Origin: Dicaeum eximium
Lineage: Eukaryota; Chordata; Aves; Passeriformes; Dicaeidae
Assembly (NCBI GenBank): GCA_013396995.1
Contig: VWZP01005257.1
Span: forward strand, 186,001-250,000
DNA length: 64,000 nt
Direction: 5' to 3'
Below are positions 49,201 through 59,735 of this stretch, piece after piece. Below the pieces are notes generated by a model that saw only the letters and a list, made by a program, of their open reading frames with translations, was not told where the DNA came from and made no database searches. The first letter of the stretch is position 1; the number at the start of each line of letters is the position of its first letter. Both the position numbers and the translations under genes were made by a program.

Positions 49201-52200
49201 ACTCTATATCTTCCATCACTAAGTTCCAGTGGAAAGGAAGATTGTAAAATAGTTTTATGTCTGACACCAGACAATTTGGGCAGAATTGTTCTCTACTCAT
49301 TTTCACCTAAAGTCAGAGGGATGTCAATAGCATGGAAAAGAAAAAATTTGTGGGCTGCACCACACTGAAAACAAAATGGAAGACTAGTGTCTAAATCAAA
49401 GGTATGAAAAATTATACCAAATTGAAAGGATCTGTGACTGATCTAAGAGTGAAGACTCAATATCCTGGATGAAAAAAGGAGAAAGAGTTAACCAAGGCTT
49501 CAATGACAGGCCACATTGTGACTAGAATTTAAAATGGGGAAAAGTCATATCGTTTGCATGCCTTTTACCAGGAAACCCAAAATTAACATTTCCCCAGACA
49601 TCTCAAATGACATCTCAAATTTTGCATGAAACAAATTGCTCTCTCCAGAATAAATGTTACTGTGTAAGGACCATGCTTGAATGTCCTCAGCAACATGAAA
49701 CCCCAAAACACTACATGAAAAAAGGTCTGACGCAAACTTTTTTCTTTTGAAATGTGACATTTGTGATTCATTCACTTCAGCCACTGGTATGAAGAACAGA
49801 CTTACATCTAAATTGAAAAGTTGATGAAAGACAAAGGAGAGGGTGAGAATTAATTAAGAGACACTCCTATATTTTTGAGATTCCTTTCTCTATATTTTAA
49901 TAAATAGTCAGAATACCAAAGTACTTACAACAGAAAGAAAATATTTGTGAAGAAAATATGTAGACGATGGCTGCTGTTTCTCATGGCCTTAATGCCTCTT
50001 TCTCAGACAAAAGTTTCAAATCACAGCATTGCCCACAGAGAACTTCACTGTATCTTGGGTTTCATCTTTCCAAGGGAGAATCTGATCTGCAAACACGGAT
50101 AGATACTTTTTGCACAATGGAGGGTGAGACAGTGGTGGAACTTCCCAGCCTAACACAGAGCTTAAGAGCTGTCTACTGAGGCAAGAGGGTTATGCTATGT
50201 GGGTTGTATCCCTGAACTCTTCTCACTTGCCAGGGCCTTTGGAGTGGTGCTCATCTACCCTGGAATAAATGAGGAGTGATTACTACAAGATCAAAGCCAA
50301 TGAAGAAGAAATATAGTTAGCTCCTTTTTACACCATCAGAGAAATTTCAAGCTGTGTGACTCTTGTTTCCTAAGACAGATTCAAGAATTCTAGGGCTGTT
50401 ATCATTTGGAAAGTTAGCATATAAGAAATCTGCTTGAGTTACCATCACTGAACATATCCATTGCTTGGATTCAAAGAACACTGAAGTGAAAAAATACCAA
50501 ATAGAAGCTCAGCCTATTTGTTTATACTATTTTTTTGTTTATTATTCTTAATACTTTATTAGGCACCGCTTGTCAGCTGTCTATTTGTAAAAACATACAA
50601 AAATAAACAGAAGCTGCACATTTCTACAGTGGAGACTCAGTAGAGTCTTTTATTTTGCACAAAAGTGTCTGCAGTAGTCTTCCAAATCAGACACAGACAA
50701 GTTTTAACTATCTACTGTCTCTGCTTGAAGTGCATGGAAAGATTACAGGCTGCTTGGGAGAAAATTAAAGCAGAGTAAAATAGTTTACAGAGATAAAACA
50801 AAATCAGCTGGAGCCAAAGAGATGCTTCAAGGTAAACAGAAGGATTTCACTTCATTAAGCAAATTTTCCTGGCAAGAATCTAAGACCACAGCAAGTACTT
50901 ATGTTTTCTGCTCATGCCTCAGATACACTAATGCTCATCACCAACTACACCAACACACAGAGCTGAACAAAACCTTGGCTGGGCCTTTCATTTCAAGGAA
51001 TAGTTTTTTCTTACAGATGAGCACAATGTAATTTAATTTCTTGATAGCCTACTTGTTGTTGCAATCATTTTGCACATAAAAAAAAATAAAAAAGCAGATG
51101 TTGATGAAAAGGCACAGTAGATCAGACCAAAGAGCAGCTCTTTGTAAAAGCCTGGCTTCAGCCCTGCCCCCAGCAATGGCCAAGAGCAATGCAATGGGCA
51201 GCTGCACAGAAATACTTAACAATATTTTCCCATCCTTCAGAAATTTGTACCTCAAAGACTCCTAATCCAGGGGTAGTGTCTTTTTTAATAGCCCCTCATG
51301 GCAAGCTTATTCCCCTTTTTCATCTTGCCATGCTGCAAACTTTTCTGCATCAAATGCAATTGCATTACCCAAGTGACCAGCTAAACATTTCAGTTTGCTG
51401 AGAAGCTGTGTGTACATTAACCAGTACCATTCTTCCCAAAGGAACAGAGACCACATAAAAGCAAGACATGTTTTTTTCTGGGGGCTAAATCAAGTTCTCT
51501 TACAACACATGACAATTAAAAAGGAGGAAACTACAATTCCAAAAACAATATGGACAGTTTCTACTGTTTGTAGCACTGGGCTGCCTTAGCTATTTCCTGT
51601 CACAGGAACCAATTGCCAGTTGCTTGACACTGCTAACATCTCTGAGACACCTCATCAACCATGACTTGAGCTTTTCACTGCACAGAACTTCAGAAGACAA
51701 GACTATTCTTTGTACTCATCCTGGTTTGAAGATTTTTCAATGGCTTCATTATTCTAAAGCTAGTGAAGTATATTTGATTTCCACTGTCATGGAGTTTTTA
51801 GGTGTGAACAGCATTTGTCTAAACACACAGATTATGCTTTCACAATTCTTCATTTGGAGAAAAAATACTTGAAAATAAATATGAGAGGAACCTCCAAGCC
51901 ACCATGAAGCAGTTAAATTCTTCTGGAAAACCACAAAGAATGTTGGCAACATGCTAAATATTCAGACTTCTTGGGGGAAATACCAAACAAACAAAAAAAC
52001 CTAAACCAGGAAAATCTGAATGAAGAGACTAATTAGTATTCCCTGAGCACATTGAATTCAGGCTGTTATCTTGCCAGACAAGGACTTGCACTGCAAGGTC
52101 TTTTATTGAACAAGCTTGAAATACACTCTTATGTGAAGAGGTTGATGAAAACTTTCTTCAATTTCTTTGTTTTCAAGCACAACATGAGTCTGGTATTTCA

Positions 52201-54844
52201 AAAGGCTGGGGAAAAAAAAATAGCCACAGCACAATCCCCAAATCCAACATTTCAGGATGAGATAGTGGAAATCTTGTGCTTCTTAGAACTCCTCAATATA
52301 GAGACATAGCTGCTCAAATAGGACAGGTAACTTCCTCTCTAACTAGGTCAAAAAGTCCTGAGTATAATCCCTCCTAAACTCTGCTAGATACAGCTCTTCA
52401 CCAAAAGAAAGAAATTCATATTTGACTCTCAGTGGTCCATCAGATAAAAGCTACTATTTATTCCAGCAAATCTCCTGGAAAAATCCAAATTTGCAGAAGA
52501 AATTCCTGAATATACAAGAAGGAAAAAGGTCTTAAATAAATGTAGTTCAGTAACCAATCCACTTAAATTCTGCACCTGGGTTTTCTAAGTCTTTGTTTCT
52601 ATAAAATGGAGCTTTTAATGTCTAACTTTTCACCACAGTTTGAAAAGGAAGGCTACAAAATTATTTTCAACCAGCAGCAAGCAGAAGCACAAACTCAAGG
52701 TATGCTTCTGGTGAACAATTTTATTACAGTCAGGGCTGGCTGATTATTCAGCTTTATTTATCACAAGCCAAAGGTTAACTAGGAGATCACTAAAGACAGT
52801 TCAGAAATACCTCGGTTCATAAAGCTGAAACAAACATCAGTGTTTTCTAAAACTGATGAGGACAATAAATATTGCTTTCCTGGTGTCCACAACCACTGTT
52901 TTAAGTATCACTTCAAAGCAAAAAATAATATGAAAACATAGCTTTAATTCACAATGGGAAAATCACAGTCCAACTAAGTGGCTGATTTCAACAAATAAAG
53001 ATTTGCAAGGTACAAAATAATCAGTTGCAAGAATGCCAAGGTGAACGTAACTGTGAGGCATTTTTCACTGTTCACATTTTAGTTTTTATTACTTGAGTTT
53101 GAAAAGTAGTATTATAATAAGTAGATTTGCACCATATATTTTTTTCCATTTTAATAAAGTAAGATAAATTAATTTGACTTCTAAACCATGTATTTCATTT
53201 TTGTGTGTATGTACTTTGCTTTTCCTGTTGGCAAATTAGCATATCAGAAAAACAAATGCCACACAACTAGGTTGCTCTGTCATATGTGCTCCAGTGAATG
53301 TTTTTGAAGTCTAAATCATGGCACTAAGATAAAAAATTTTTGACTTGTTAATTTTTCTTAATGAGTTTGGTTTGGTTTAGTGCTTGAACATCTTAAGTGC
53401 ACATTTCCATACCTGTTCCTGTTATTCAACACCAGTTCTAAAAGTAATCCCATTGAGATAAAGGGAATTTCTTCCAGAAAATGAAATTAATCAGTAGGAG
53501 GGAAATAACAGATTCCAGCTAATCTCTGAATTCAAGAAACTGCAATTTCCCTCAAATTCCTGATTCTGTATTGGAGTTACTTCTGTAATGCAGAGTTGAA
53601 TGGTTGAATTTTGTTGCCGCTGATGGAATTAGTATTTTTATCCATTTAATCCTCCCTTTCTTTTTGGTACCATCATTCTAAAGTTTCAGCTGGTTCAATC
53701 CTGTCATAGAATTATTTAGTTCATCATCCATGTCCTGAAAAGCAGGTAAAGAAGACAATGAGCTGAGAATTTGTGTCCATCAGCGTTTTGAGAAAAGCAT
53801 GGTAAAATATATCGTACAATACTTACTCTATAACAAGTGTCAAAAAACAGCAGACATGATAAATATTTTATTATATGCTATTGCTCAATGTGTTTTGGGT
53901 TCTACTAATTCACCAAATTGTGTAAAAACACAGCTGATCATATCAATTAAATCTGAGATTCCCTTTTCCCACAAACATGTATTTTACCATTGCAGTGAAT
54001 CATGCCTAGCATTAAACTGCTGTCAGCAAACCTTTATTTTGAGAAAACATTCTGATATTAAAGTTGGATTTTTCTACAGTTCAAAACCTTTTATACAAAC
54101 CAGAAACCAGTGAATAGTTTATATTGATTGGCAGCCTCTCTGAAAGCAATCTGGACAAATAAAAGAATGCTATGCAGCTCAGGTGAAGACACACTATGCC
54201 TGATGACACCAAGGAATCAGTAACTCAATTTTGTGATAACAAAATCTTCTGCAATCTTTTTTGCCAACACAGCAAAATTAAACCTCATTCACCTTGCTAT
54301 TATCTATAGCAAGTTTACTTTAAGGGAGTTATAGTCATACATTAATTACTTGTTTTAGAAAACAAGCACCAGCTGCATTTCTTTAATTGTTGTGTTTTAC
54401 AGTGATGCTACTTGTCTGGTAGAAGTCAGCAGTGCTACTGGACTCATGGTTTTCATAGCCCACAGCCTATCCAAACTGCTCTCCTTGTGGCCTGTAGGTC
54501 CAGGGTAAATGATCCCACTAGGGTTTTAAGATGAAGTTTGGATGACAAGCCTGTTTGTAAACACACTGTAAAGTCTGACTGCAGGTCTGCTGATCTGCAT
54601 TTGGCTACCACTGCCCTTACAGGCTCAGGAAGCTGTGACAGCAGCAGAGCTGCCACTGGTGAGAGAGGTCACCATTCTCCCTCCTGGCAGAGGTGCTACA
54701 GGTGATTATAAATTCAGCTGAAGTGTGAAAATGGGTTGTTCACTATGGAGGCGTATGCTGTGTGTGAGAAACTTCCTGAACTCTCCAACTTAAGCCACAT
54801 TATTTTAACTTTAGAACTAGAGGTTTTTCCCCAATTAACTATTG
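46245..54844. other. AT-rich gene desert segment, no gene seen
   Basis: About 8.6 kb with very few CpGs and no CR1 copy that I can identify, the longest repeat-poor stretch in the window. A 14-base string ('acatctcaaatgac' type) is duplicated near 49597-49623. Open frames up to about 105 codons (53799-54113 plus, for example) show no domain or splice context. Low repeat density could reflect age or constraint, and sequence alone cannot tell which. Confidence 0.4.
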
Positions 54845-54992
54845 AATTCTTCATGGAATAGTTTGGTTTTGAAGGGACCTTTAAAGATCTAGTCCACTCC
54901 CCTGCAATAAGCAGGGACATCTTCAACTAGACCAGGCTTATTCGAGCTCCATCCAACCTAGACTTAAAATGTTTCCAGGGATGGGGCACCTT
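54845..54992 (-). repeat. CR1 LINE 3' end, minus orientation
   Basis: Reversed CR1 terminus. It reads 'ggaatagtttggttttgaag', 'gggacctttaaagatctagt', 'gcagggacatcttcaactag', 'accaggcttattcgagctcc', 'atccaacctagacttaaaat' and 'gtttccagggatggggcacc'. About 150 bases long and 5'-truncated. Confidence 0.85.
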
Positions 54993-57232
54993 CCAAGGAT
55001 GGAGAGAATTGGAGGATTGGACCAAGTGATATAGGTTTTAAAACTATCATGAGTTGCTCAGTTCTGGTCCCAGCACCAGATTGCTCCATGTTTTGCTGGA
55101 TAAATACAACTCAATGCAAACCTGAAATAATGACTGTTGTAACACCAATTCTTCACAGTTGTCTGGAGACAGTAACCTGGTTTGACTGAAAAAGTGAGAA
55201 CCAGAGGAGGGCATTGTGATTCAGACACAACTGTATGTTAAGAGGGTACTCTACAATACATTCTTTATTTGTCTCCTCACCTCTCCTCTGCTGGATTTAG
55301 CTACAATATCAAGTTTATAAATGTTCATTATTAGCACTTGGATGTGTATCTGGTACATTACTATAAAGAAATTCTGTCTTGAATGAGCCCTTCTGGGAAG
55401 TTCTGGAGTGGATGAAAGCAAGAGCATTTGGTCAGTCATCTAGAAATACCTGAGAACCATATAGGCAACTTAGATTTGTAAATAATTCCAATCTAGTTTA
55501 GTTTTGGTTTAGAAAAGTCCATTTATTCACAAGCCCCTAAAGAGAGACAAAGAGGTCCATATACTGGTTCCTCGAGTCCTTCCACCCACTTTTAATATTA
55601 GTCAGAATAATTTCTAGGTGACTTTAACCGGGTTTCCAGCAGAAAATGGAATTTCATATACACTTATTTAAACACCTATGAGCTAAAAAGCAAGGAAGCA
55701 GGTGAAGGACTGTGCCATGTAGTGCAAACTTACGCACCACCAAGACCAGTGTTTGGATGGGGAGAAGAGCACTAAACATTCTCATCTACCCCCTGTCCCA
55801 GCTCTACGTCTGCACCCATACACCAAAAACACTGCACAGATTTCTTGATTTTACCTGCAAGGGAAGTGCAGAGGAAGCACCCCTGGGAGTGCTTCCAGGA
55901 GGAGGAATGAAGGACTCTCCCTCACAGGGCTCTCAGCAGTGGGGCACGTAACATTGGTGCTGCATTATCAGCTCAAACTGGGCAGCCTGACACAAAGCCA
56001 AGGTCTGTGGCTGCCTACAGTGGTGCCCATGGCCACTGCTGCCACTGCTGTTCTTGGCCCCACTGCCACCAGTGAGCGAAGGAACTGTGGAAACCCTTTG
56101 CTGTATTCCACCACAACTGCTGGCCAGCTCTGGAAAGCCATACTGGAACTGGAATAAGGCAGGAAAATCAGTGATCCTCCAACAGCTGTAACTGGCAGAA
56201 ATCTCCAGTTTCTGCCCCTGAATGGTACGACCCACTAATGCTGTGCAGTGGCATTTGTTCAGCCCTGACTCATAAGACAGAAGAATGCCACTGAATGAAT
56301 CACCAGCAGCATTTTCCGCAGTATCTAACGAGGTAGCTCATCCAAATATTGATCAGACCCAAGTCTCTCTAGTTTTTGAGATCTGAGATATCACAGTCTA
56401 GTATGCTATTCACCAGTTAAATTCTGCATTTGGGAAAGGGGGCTTATAGTGAGGAACCAGCCAATGGCCAAACTGGTTGGTGAATGCTTTGTTGACAGGA
56501 GCTCCCTTCTGCCTGCCGTGAAGCTATCAAATTTATATGAACACTGCTGAAATGCAAGAGAAATAGGAACTTAGAAAGTTAATAACAGAGAGCTTTAAGG
56601 CAAATTAACAAAACCACTTTATAAAACATCTCATTTGGTTTGGTCCACTGCTGCAGAAGGTCATTAAGCCAAATGCTGTAGTAAAATAATTTTGATCCAT
56701 AGCGGCTGAAAGGACAAACATTAAGGAAAGGATAATGACAAATTAGTATTCAGGACACCAGCTGAACATTGCAGGTGTTGAGGGAAGATAGTTCCTCCCT
56801 GCACAAGTGCCTGGAAAAGCACATTTCTTCCCCTTTCCTCTCCGATGTTGGACACTACGTGCTTGGGCAGCAGGCAGGGGACATCTGAGGTGCTCACAGT
56901 CCTGCTCTGCTCAGCATCCGCCCTTTGACTTTCACTGTGATAATGGCTGGATAGGAAAGAGGCAGCCCTTCCTACCCTTCACTACACCTGGCAATAGCCC
57001 AGCCCCATGACTTGAGTTGCATGTTACAGGAATTACTGCTGCAGAAACTACATAAAACAATGGAGAAGAAGCCTTACAAGAAGCAGTGCAATTGCACCAG
57101 TGAGATGACTTTGTGTCCAGTATCTCCACAAAACACACCTCTGCCGTCCCAGGTGACTACCATAACTGATGGAATGTGAAGTCATGGACTACATGAACTC
57201 AAAAGACATTTTATGGACATTTTGCAAGGGTG
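54993..57232. other. non-coding sequence upstream of the CpG island, no gene seen
   Basis: Unique sequence becoming slightly GC-richer toward its right end. No supported gene, CR1 or RNA. It would be the upstream flank of the plus-strand gene that starts beyond the gap. Confidence 0.4.
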
Positions 57233-57418
57233 GTCCATCGACTAACAGAATAACATCTGTGCATTATATCAAATTGTGGGAAGAAGGGTGGTGGCTAGTG
57301 AAGTTGTATTGAATAGTGTGAGGTCTGGCCGTGGTGTAAATAGTATGGAATAAGGGGTGGAATACATGCTGGGTGTGGCTGGGGTAGAGTTCAATTTCTT
57401 CCCAGTGGCTGGTGTGGG
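57233..57418 (+). mobile_element. LTR-like fragment, copy 1 (probably assembly duplicate)
   Basis: Identical as read to 57548-57733, offset 315. The text ('cccagtggctggtgtggg', then in copy 2 'ttttgggtttgtgctgaaca' and 'gtagagatgttttag') resembles LTRs of avian endogenous retroviruses of the ERVL type, from general familiarity. There are no viral genes next to it. It stops at an N (57419), which suggests that this copy and copy 2 are one locus duplicated by the assembly. Confidence 0.45.
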
Positions 57419-57419
57419 N

Positions 57420-57546
57420 GGCCACGCCCTCCCCAGACCACGCCCCCGATGAGTACAAGCCCCGCCCCCACACAATACCCCGCCCTCTCTCCGGCCGCCG
57501 CCCCGCCCACCCGCACGGGAGGACTCCGCGCAGGCGCACTGGGCGC
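57420..57546. promoter_or_regulatory. GC-rich promoter-like fragment flanked by single Ns
   Basis: A 127-base island with many CpGs, bounded by Ns at 57419 and 57547. It contains several GC boxes ('ccccgccc' near 57463 and 57510, 'acgccccc' near 57443). A full match to the NRF1 consensus YGCGCMTGCGCR lies on the minus strand at 57527-57538 (TGCGCCTGCGCG). It differs sharply from its LTR-like flanks. It is probably a short contig from a CpG-island promoter placed here by scaffolding, possibly belonging in the gap at 57894-58139. Its true position and orientation are uncertain. Confidence 0.55.
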
Positions 57547-57547
57547 N

Positions 57548-57800
57548 GTCCATCGACTAACAGAATAACATCTGTGCATTATATCAAATTGTGGGAAGAA
57601 GGGTGGTGGCTAGTGAAGTTGTATTGAATAGTGTGAGGTCTGGCCGTGGTGTAAATAGTATGGAATAAGGGGTGGAATACATGCTGGGTGTGGCTGGGGT
57701 AGAGTTCAATTTCTTCCCAGTGGCTGGTGTGGGGTTGTGTTTTGGGTTTGTGCTGAACACAGGGCTGATAATGTAGAGATGTTTTAGCAAGCCCTGACCC
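57548..57800 (+). mobile_element. LTR-like fragment, copy 2 (continues into unique sequence)
   Basis: The first 186 bases repeat copy 1. The sequence then continues with 'ttgtgttttgggtttgtgct', 'gaacacagggctgataatg' and 'tagagatgttttagcaag', features I associate with avian ERVL-type LTRs. No terminal TG...CA ends, primer-binding site or viral coding sequence are visible, so it is at most a partial solo LTR. The 3' boundary is approximate. Confidence 0.45.
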
Positions 57801-57845
57801 TGGATGCCGGTAGGGGCTAAGGTCAAGGCCCCAGTAGGGCCGAGC

Positions 57846-57893
57846 CCCACTGACCGCACTGACCCTGGGCCCCACTGACCCCACTGACCCCAC
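57846..57893. repeat. GC-rich 9-bp tandem repeat running into a gap
   Basis: Imperfect units of CCACTGACC (also GCACTGACC) repeat four times with one interruption (CTGGGCC). The array runs straight into the N gap at 57894, so its full length is unknown. The complementary strand is G-rich (GTCAGTGGG). Confidence 0.8.
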
Positions 57894-58139
57894 NNNNNNN
57901 NNNNNNNNNNNNNNNNNNNNNNNNNNNNNNNNNNNNNNNNNNNNNNNNNNNNNNNNNNNNNNNNNNNNNNNNNNNNNNNNNNNNNNNNNNNNNNNNNNNN
58001 NNNNNNNNNNNNNNNNNNNNNNNNNNNNNNNNNNNNNNNNNNNNNNNNNNNNNNNNNNNNNNNNNNNNNNNNNNNNNNNNNNNNNNNNNNNNNNNNNNNN
58101 NNNNNNNNNNNNNNNNNNNNNNNNNNNNNNNNNNNNNNN
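57894..58139. other. assembly gap of 246 Ns
   Basis: A run of N bases. It separates a GC-rich tandem repeat from a CpG island and very probably hides the transcription start and core promoter of the plus-strand gene. Confidence 0.99.
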
Positions 58140-58155
58140 CCAGCCCTCCCCAAAG

Positions 58156-58239
58156 ATGGCGGCCGCGCGCCGCCGGGCGAGGCTGCGGGCAGCGCTGAGG
58201 CGGCGGGGCGGGGGCGGCGGCGGGAGCGGGGGGCAGTGA
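58156..58239 (+). CDS. upstream ORF (27 codons) with a TISU-like start
   Basis: ATG at 58156 sits in AAAGATGGCGGC, an 11-of-12 match to the TISU initiator SAASATGGCGGC, with A at -3 and G at +4. It opens an Ala/Arg/Gly-rich frame (MAAARRRARLRAALRRRGGG...) ending at TGA 58237-58239, some 200 bases before the next strong ATG. It could be a regulatory uORF. Alternatively it is the real N-terminus if a weak donor at 58235/58236 is used, or merely a YY1 site. The composition is expected of any GC-rich frame, so the peptide itself is not informative. Confidence 0.3.
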   Translation: MAAARRRARLRAALRRRGGGGGGSGGQ

Positions 58240-58438
58240 CAGCTGCGGGGAGGGCAGGAAGAGGCGGCGGAGCGGCGGCGGCCGGAACGCAGGTACTTCG
58301 AGTGGGCGGGCAAAGGGGTGGAGGAAGCGCCGCCCCTGCCGAGTGCGCCATCGGGAACTCCCCCTGGCGCTCCCCGCCTCGGCGCCGCTGCCCGCTGGCG
58401 GCGGAGCGCGGACCGTTAGCCGGGAGAGCCGCGGGGCC

Positions 58439-58444
58439 ATGGCG
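58439..58444 (+). CDS. first coding exon, two codons (Met-Ala), gene not identified
   Basis: ATG at 58439 is in optimal Kozak context (GGGGCCATGG: G at -3, G at +4). After the single further codon GCG the sequence is GTGAGT, a near-ideal splice donor. Without splicing the frame would end four codons later at TGA (58455-58457), so splicing in phase 0 is required for a real protein. A very short first coding segment in a CpG-island exon is common in vertebrate genes. Nothing here reveals the product. The rest of the protein lies in exons that are either beyond the window or the weak candidates noted in the intron. If the main start is in a later exon, this ATG would be a further upstream start. 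Confidence 0.45.
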
Positions 58445-58826
58445 GTGAGTAGGCGCTGATGGCGAACCGCCGCCTTCCCCTCCGCGGGGCGGCGAGAGGG
58501 GTGCGAGGGGACGGGGGCGGCGCCGCTGCCTGCCCCGGTGCCTGAGGAGCGGCGCTCCCCGCCGGGGAGGACGGGGAGCCGGCGCCTCCGACGGAGCCCC
58601 GCGAAAGAAACTTTGAGTCTCCCTCCCCTCCGTGGCTCGGAGGTGCCTGTGCCGGCCGGGGCGCGGGGATCCGCCCGCTGTCAGCGCCGGGCTGCGGCGC
58701 GGCGGCCGCGGGAGGAGGCGGTGGTTGAGCCGCAGAAAGAAGCAGAGCGGAGCGCGCCCGAACAGCTGAGCCGGCTGTGGCGGGCGGGGAGGAGAAGGCG
58801 GTGGTGGTGTTGGACACCTCTTTCTC

Positions 58827-58854
58827 GTTGTTGTTGTTGTTATTGTTGTTGTTG
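58827..58854. repeat. (GTT)n microsatellite
   Basis: GTT trinucleotide units interrupted once by ATT, at the 3' edge of the CpG island within the presumed first intron. Confidence 0.9.
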
Positions 58855-59675
58855 CTCTCCGCCTAAGCCGTAAAGGTTCCCCCATAACGCCCAGCTAAAG
58901 GGATTGAGCTTCTCTATGTAGGTAAAAGAGTCTTCCCGAAAACACGGTAATCACCTTGCCGACTCCTAGGAGAGGCATTATTCTTTCAGCCAGATTTACT
59001 CTCGATTCACCCCTCCCTGAATATCGCCCAACCTAAACAGAAACTTTTCGTTGCTTCCAGGCAACTTAGAAAGTGAAACCAACTAAAAGCAAAAATGAAA
59101 CTTTTCAGCTGATTTTTATTGTGCGAAGTAAAGAAATTAAGCAGCAGAAACAAAAGAAAATATATTTGGTAGGAGAAAATGTTATAAATGGCATCTCAAG
59201 ACGTGTTAGTCATTTGTTTAACCCTGTCAAAGGCAATTTATTAGCCACATTGCATGTCAAGTGTTCTTCTAGAACATTTCACGTTATGAAGTATTTTCTG
59301 TGAAATGTTCTTCGTTTTTAGAATTTCAGTCTGCATTTGATTAAAGACATACCTGATTAGGCATGCCTTAAATTTTTCAGGAGACTTAAAATCTCTAAAT
59401 TTTTTGCTGCTGAGTACTTGGCAGCTTCTGTCTTTGAAGCTGTAGGACCCAGTCCTGCTAAGCTTTCTGCTTTTAAGAAGCTGTTTTGTTGTTATGGCAA
59501 TGGGAAACTTTCTGCTTTATACAGCATTGAAATTTAACTGATGTGAATCTGCATCCATAGATGTGTTTATTTTCTGTGTTGTGAAATAGTATGAGTCACA
59601 GCAAGTCAGTGGTCCTTAAAATTCAGAGAGGATGATTAGTTACATTTTTTTTCTGCCTCTGTTTTGTTTTTTAAG

Positions 59676-59735
59676 GAAATGGTCTCAATTATGAAATTTA
59701 ATCACATGATGAATGGGGAAGTAGCAAGCTCTCAG
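59676..59735 (+). CDS. candidate 60-bp cassette exon, low confidence
   Basis: A pyrimidine-rich tract (TTTTTTTTCTGCCTCTGTTT and on to TTTTTTAAG) precedes GAAATGG, and the interval ends CTCTCAG followed by GTAGGG. Between them are exactly 20 open codons reading EMVSIMKFNHMMNGEVASSQ, in phase with the Met-Ala of exon 1. AAG is a less common acceptor than CAG/TAG, and I recognise no protein family in the peptide. Chance matches of this quality do occur in T-rich introns. Confidence 0.15.

Larger units (their letters stand above)
58140..58444 (+). other. probable exon 1 (5' UTR plus first two codons) of an unidentified gene
   Basis: Interpreted as the visible part of exon 1. It runs from the gap edge through a GC-rich 5' UTR to the donor at 58444/58445, with sequence GCG then GTGAGT, matching positions +1 to +6 of the 5' splice consensus. 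A weaker alternative donor, CGCAG then GTACTT, lies at 58291/58292 and would make a shorter, purely untranslated exon. The 5' end is not visible because of the gap. Confidence 0.55.
58140..58830. promoter_or_regulatory. CpG-island promoter of a plus-strand gene
   Basis: About 690 bases of very GC-rich, CpG-dense sequence without a TATA box, beginning at the gap edge and fading by about 58,880. Elements seen are the YY1 consensus AAGATGGCGGC at 58153-58163 in plus orientation, multiple GC boxes (58204-58213 and GGGCGG at 58304-58309, for example), and a G-run cluster at 58199-58233 able to form a G-quadruplex. YY1 sites of this type usually lie a few tens of bases downstream of the start site and match the direction of transcription, so I infer that initiation is just before 58,153, near or inside the gap. 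Confidence 0.8.

Noticed and set aside
53700..53735. Possible CR1 3' tail in minus orientation ('catagaattatttag')
   Set aside because: Only about 15 bases resemble the tail and the next landmark (ggttggaa) is missing.
57233..57800. Intact endogenous retrovirus
   Set aside because: Only LTR-like sequence is present. No gag, pol or env coding sequence, primer-binding site or second genuine LTR is visible, and the apparent two copies look like an assembly duplicate.
58236..58873. Plus-strand GC-rich open frames over the CpG island (70 and 111 codons)
   Set aside because: They are explained by high GC content. They have no domain, they cross the proposed splice donor or lie in the intron, and they lack better start contexts than the two ATGs described.
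57579..58885. Minus-strand open frames of 205 to 433 codons spanning the CpG island and the gap
   Set aside because: They run through 246 Ns, which cannot show stops, and through GC-rich DNA where stop codons are rare. The products are Pro/Arg/Ala low-complexity sequence.
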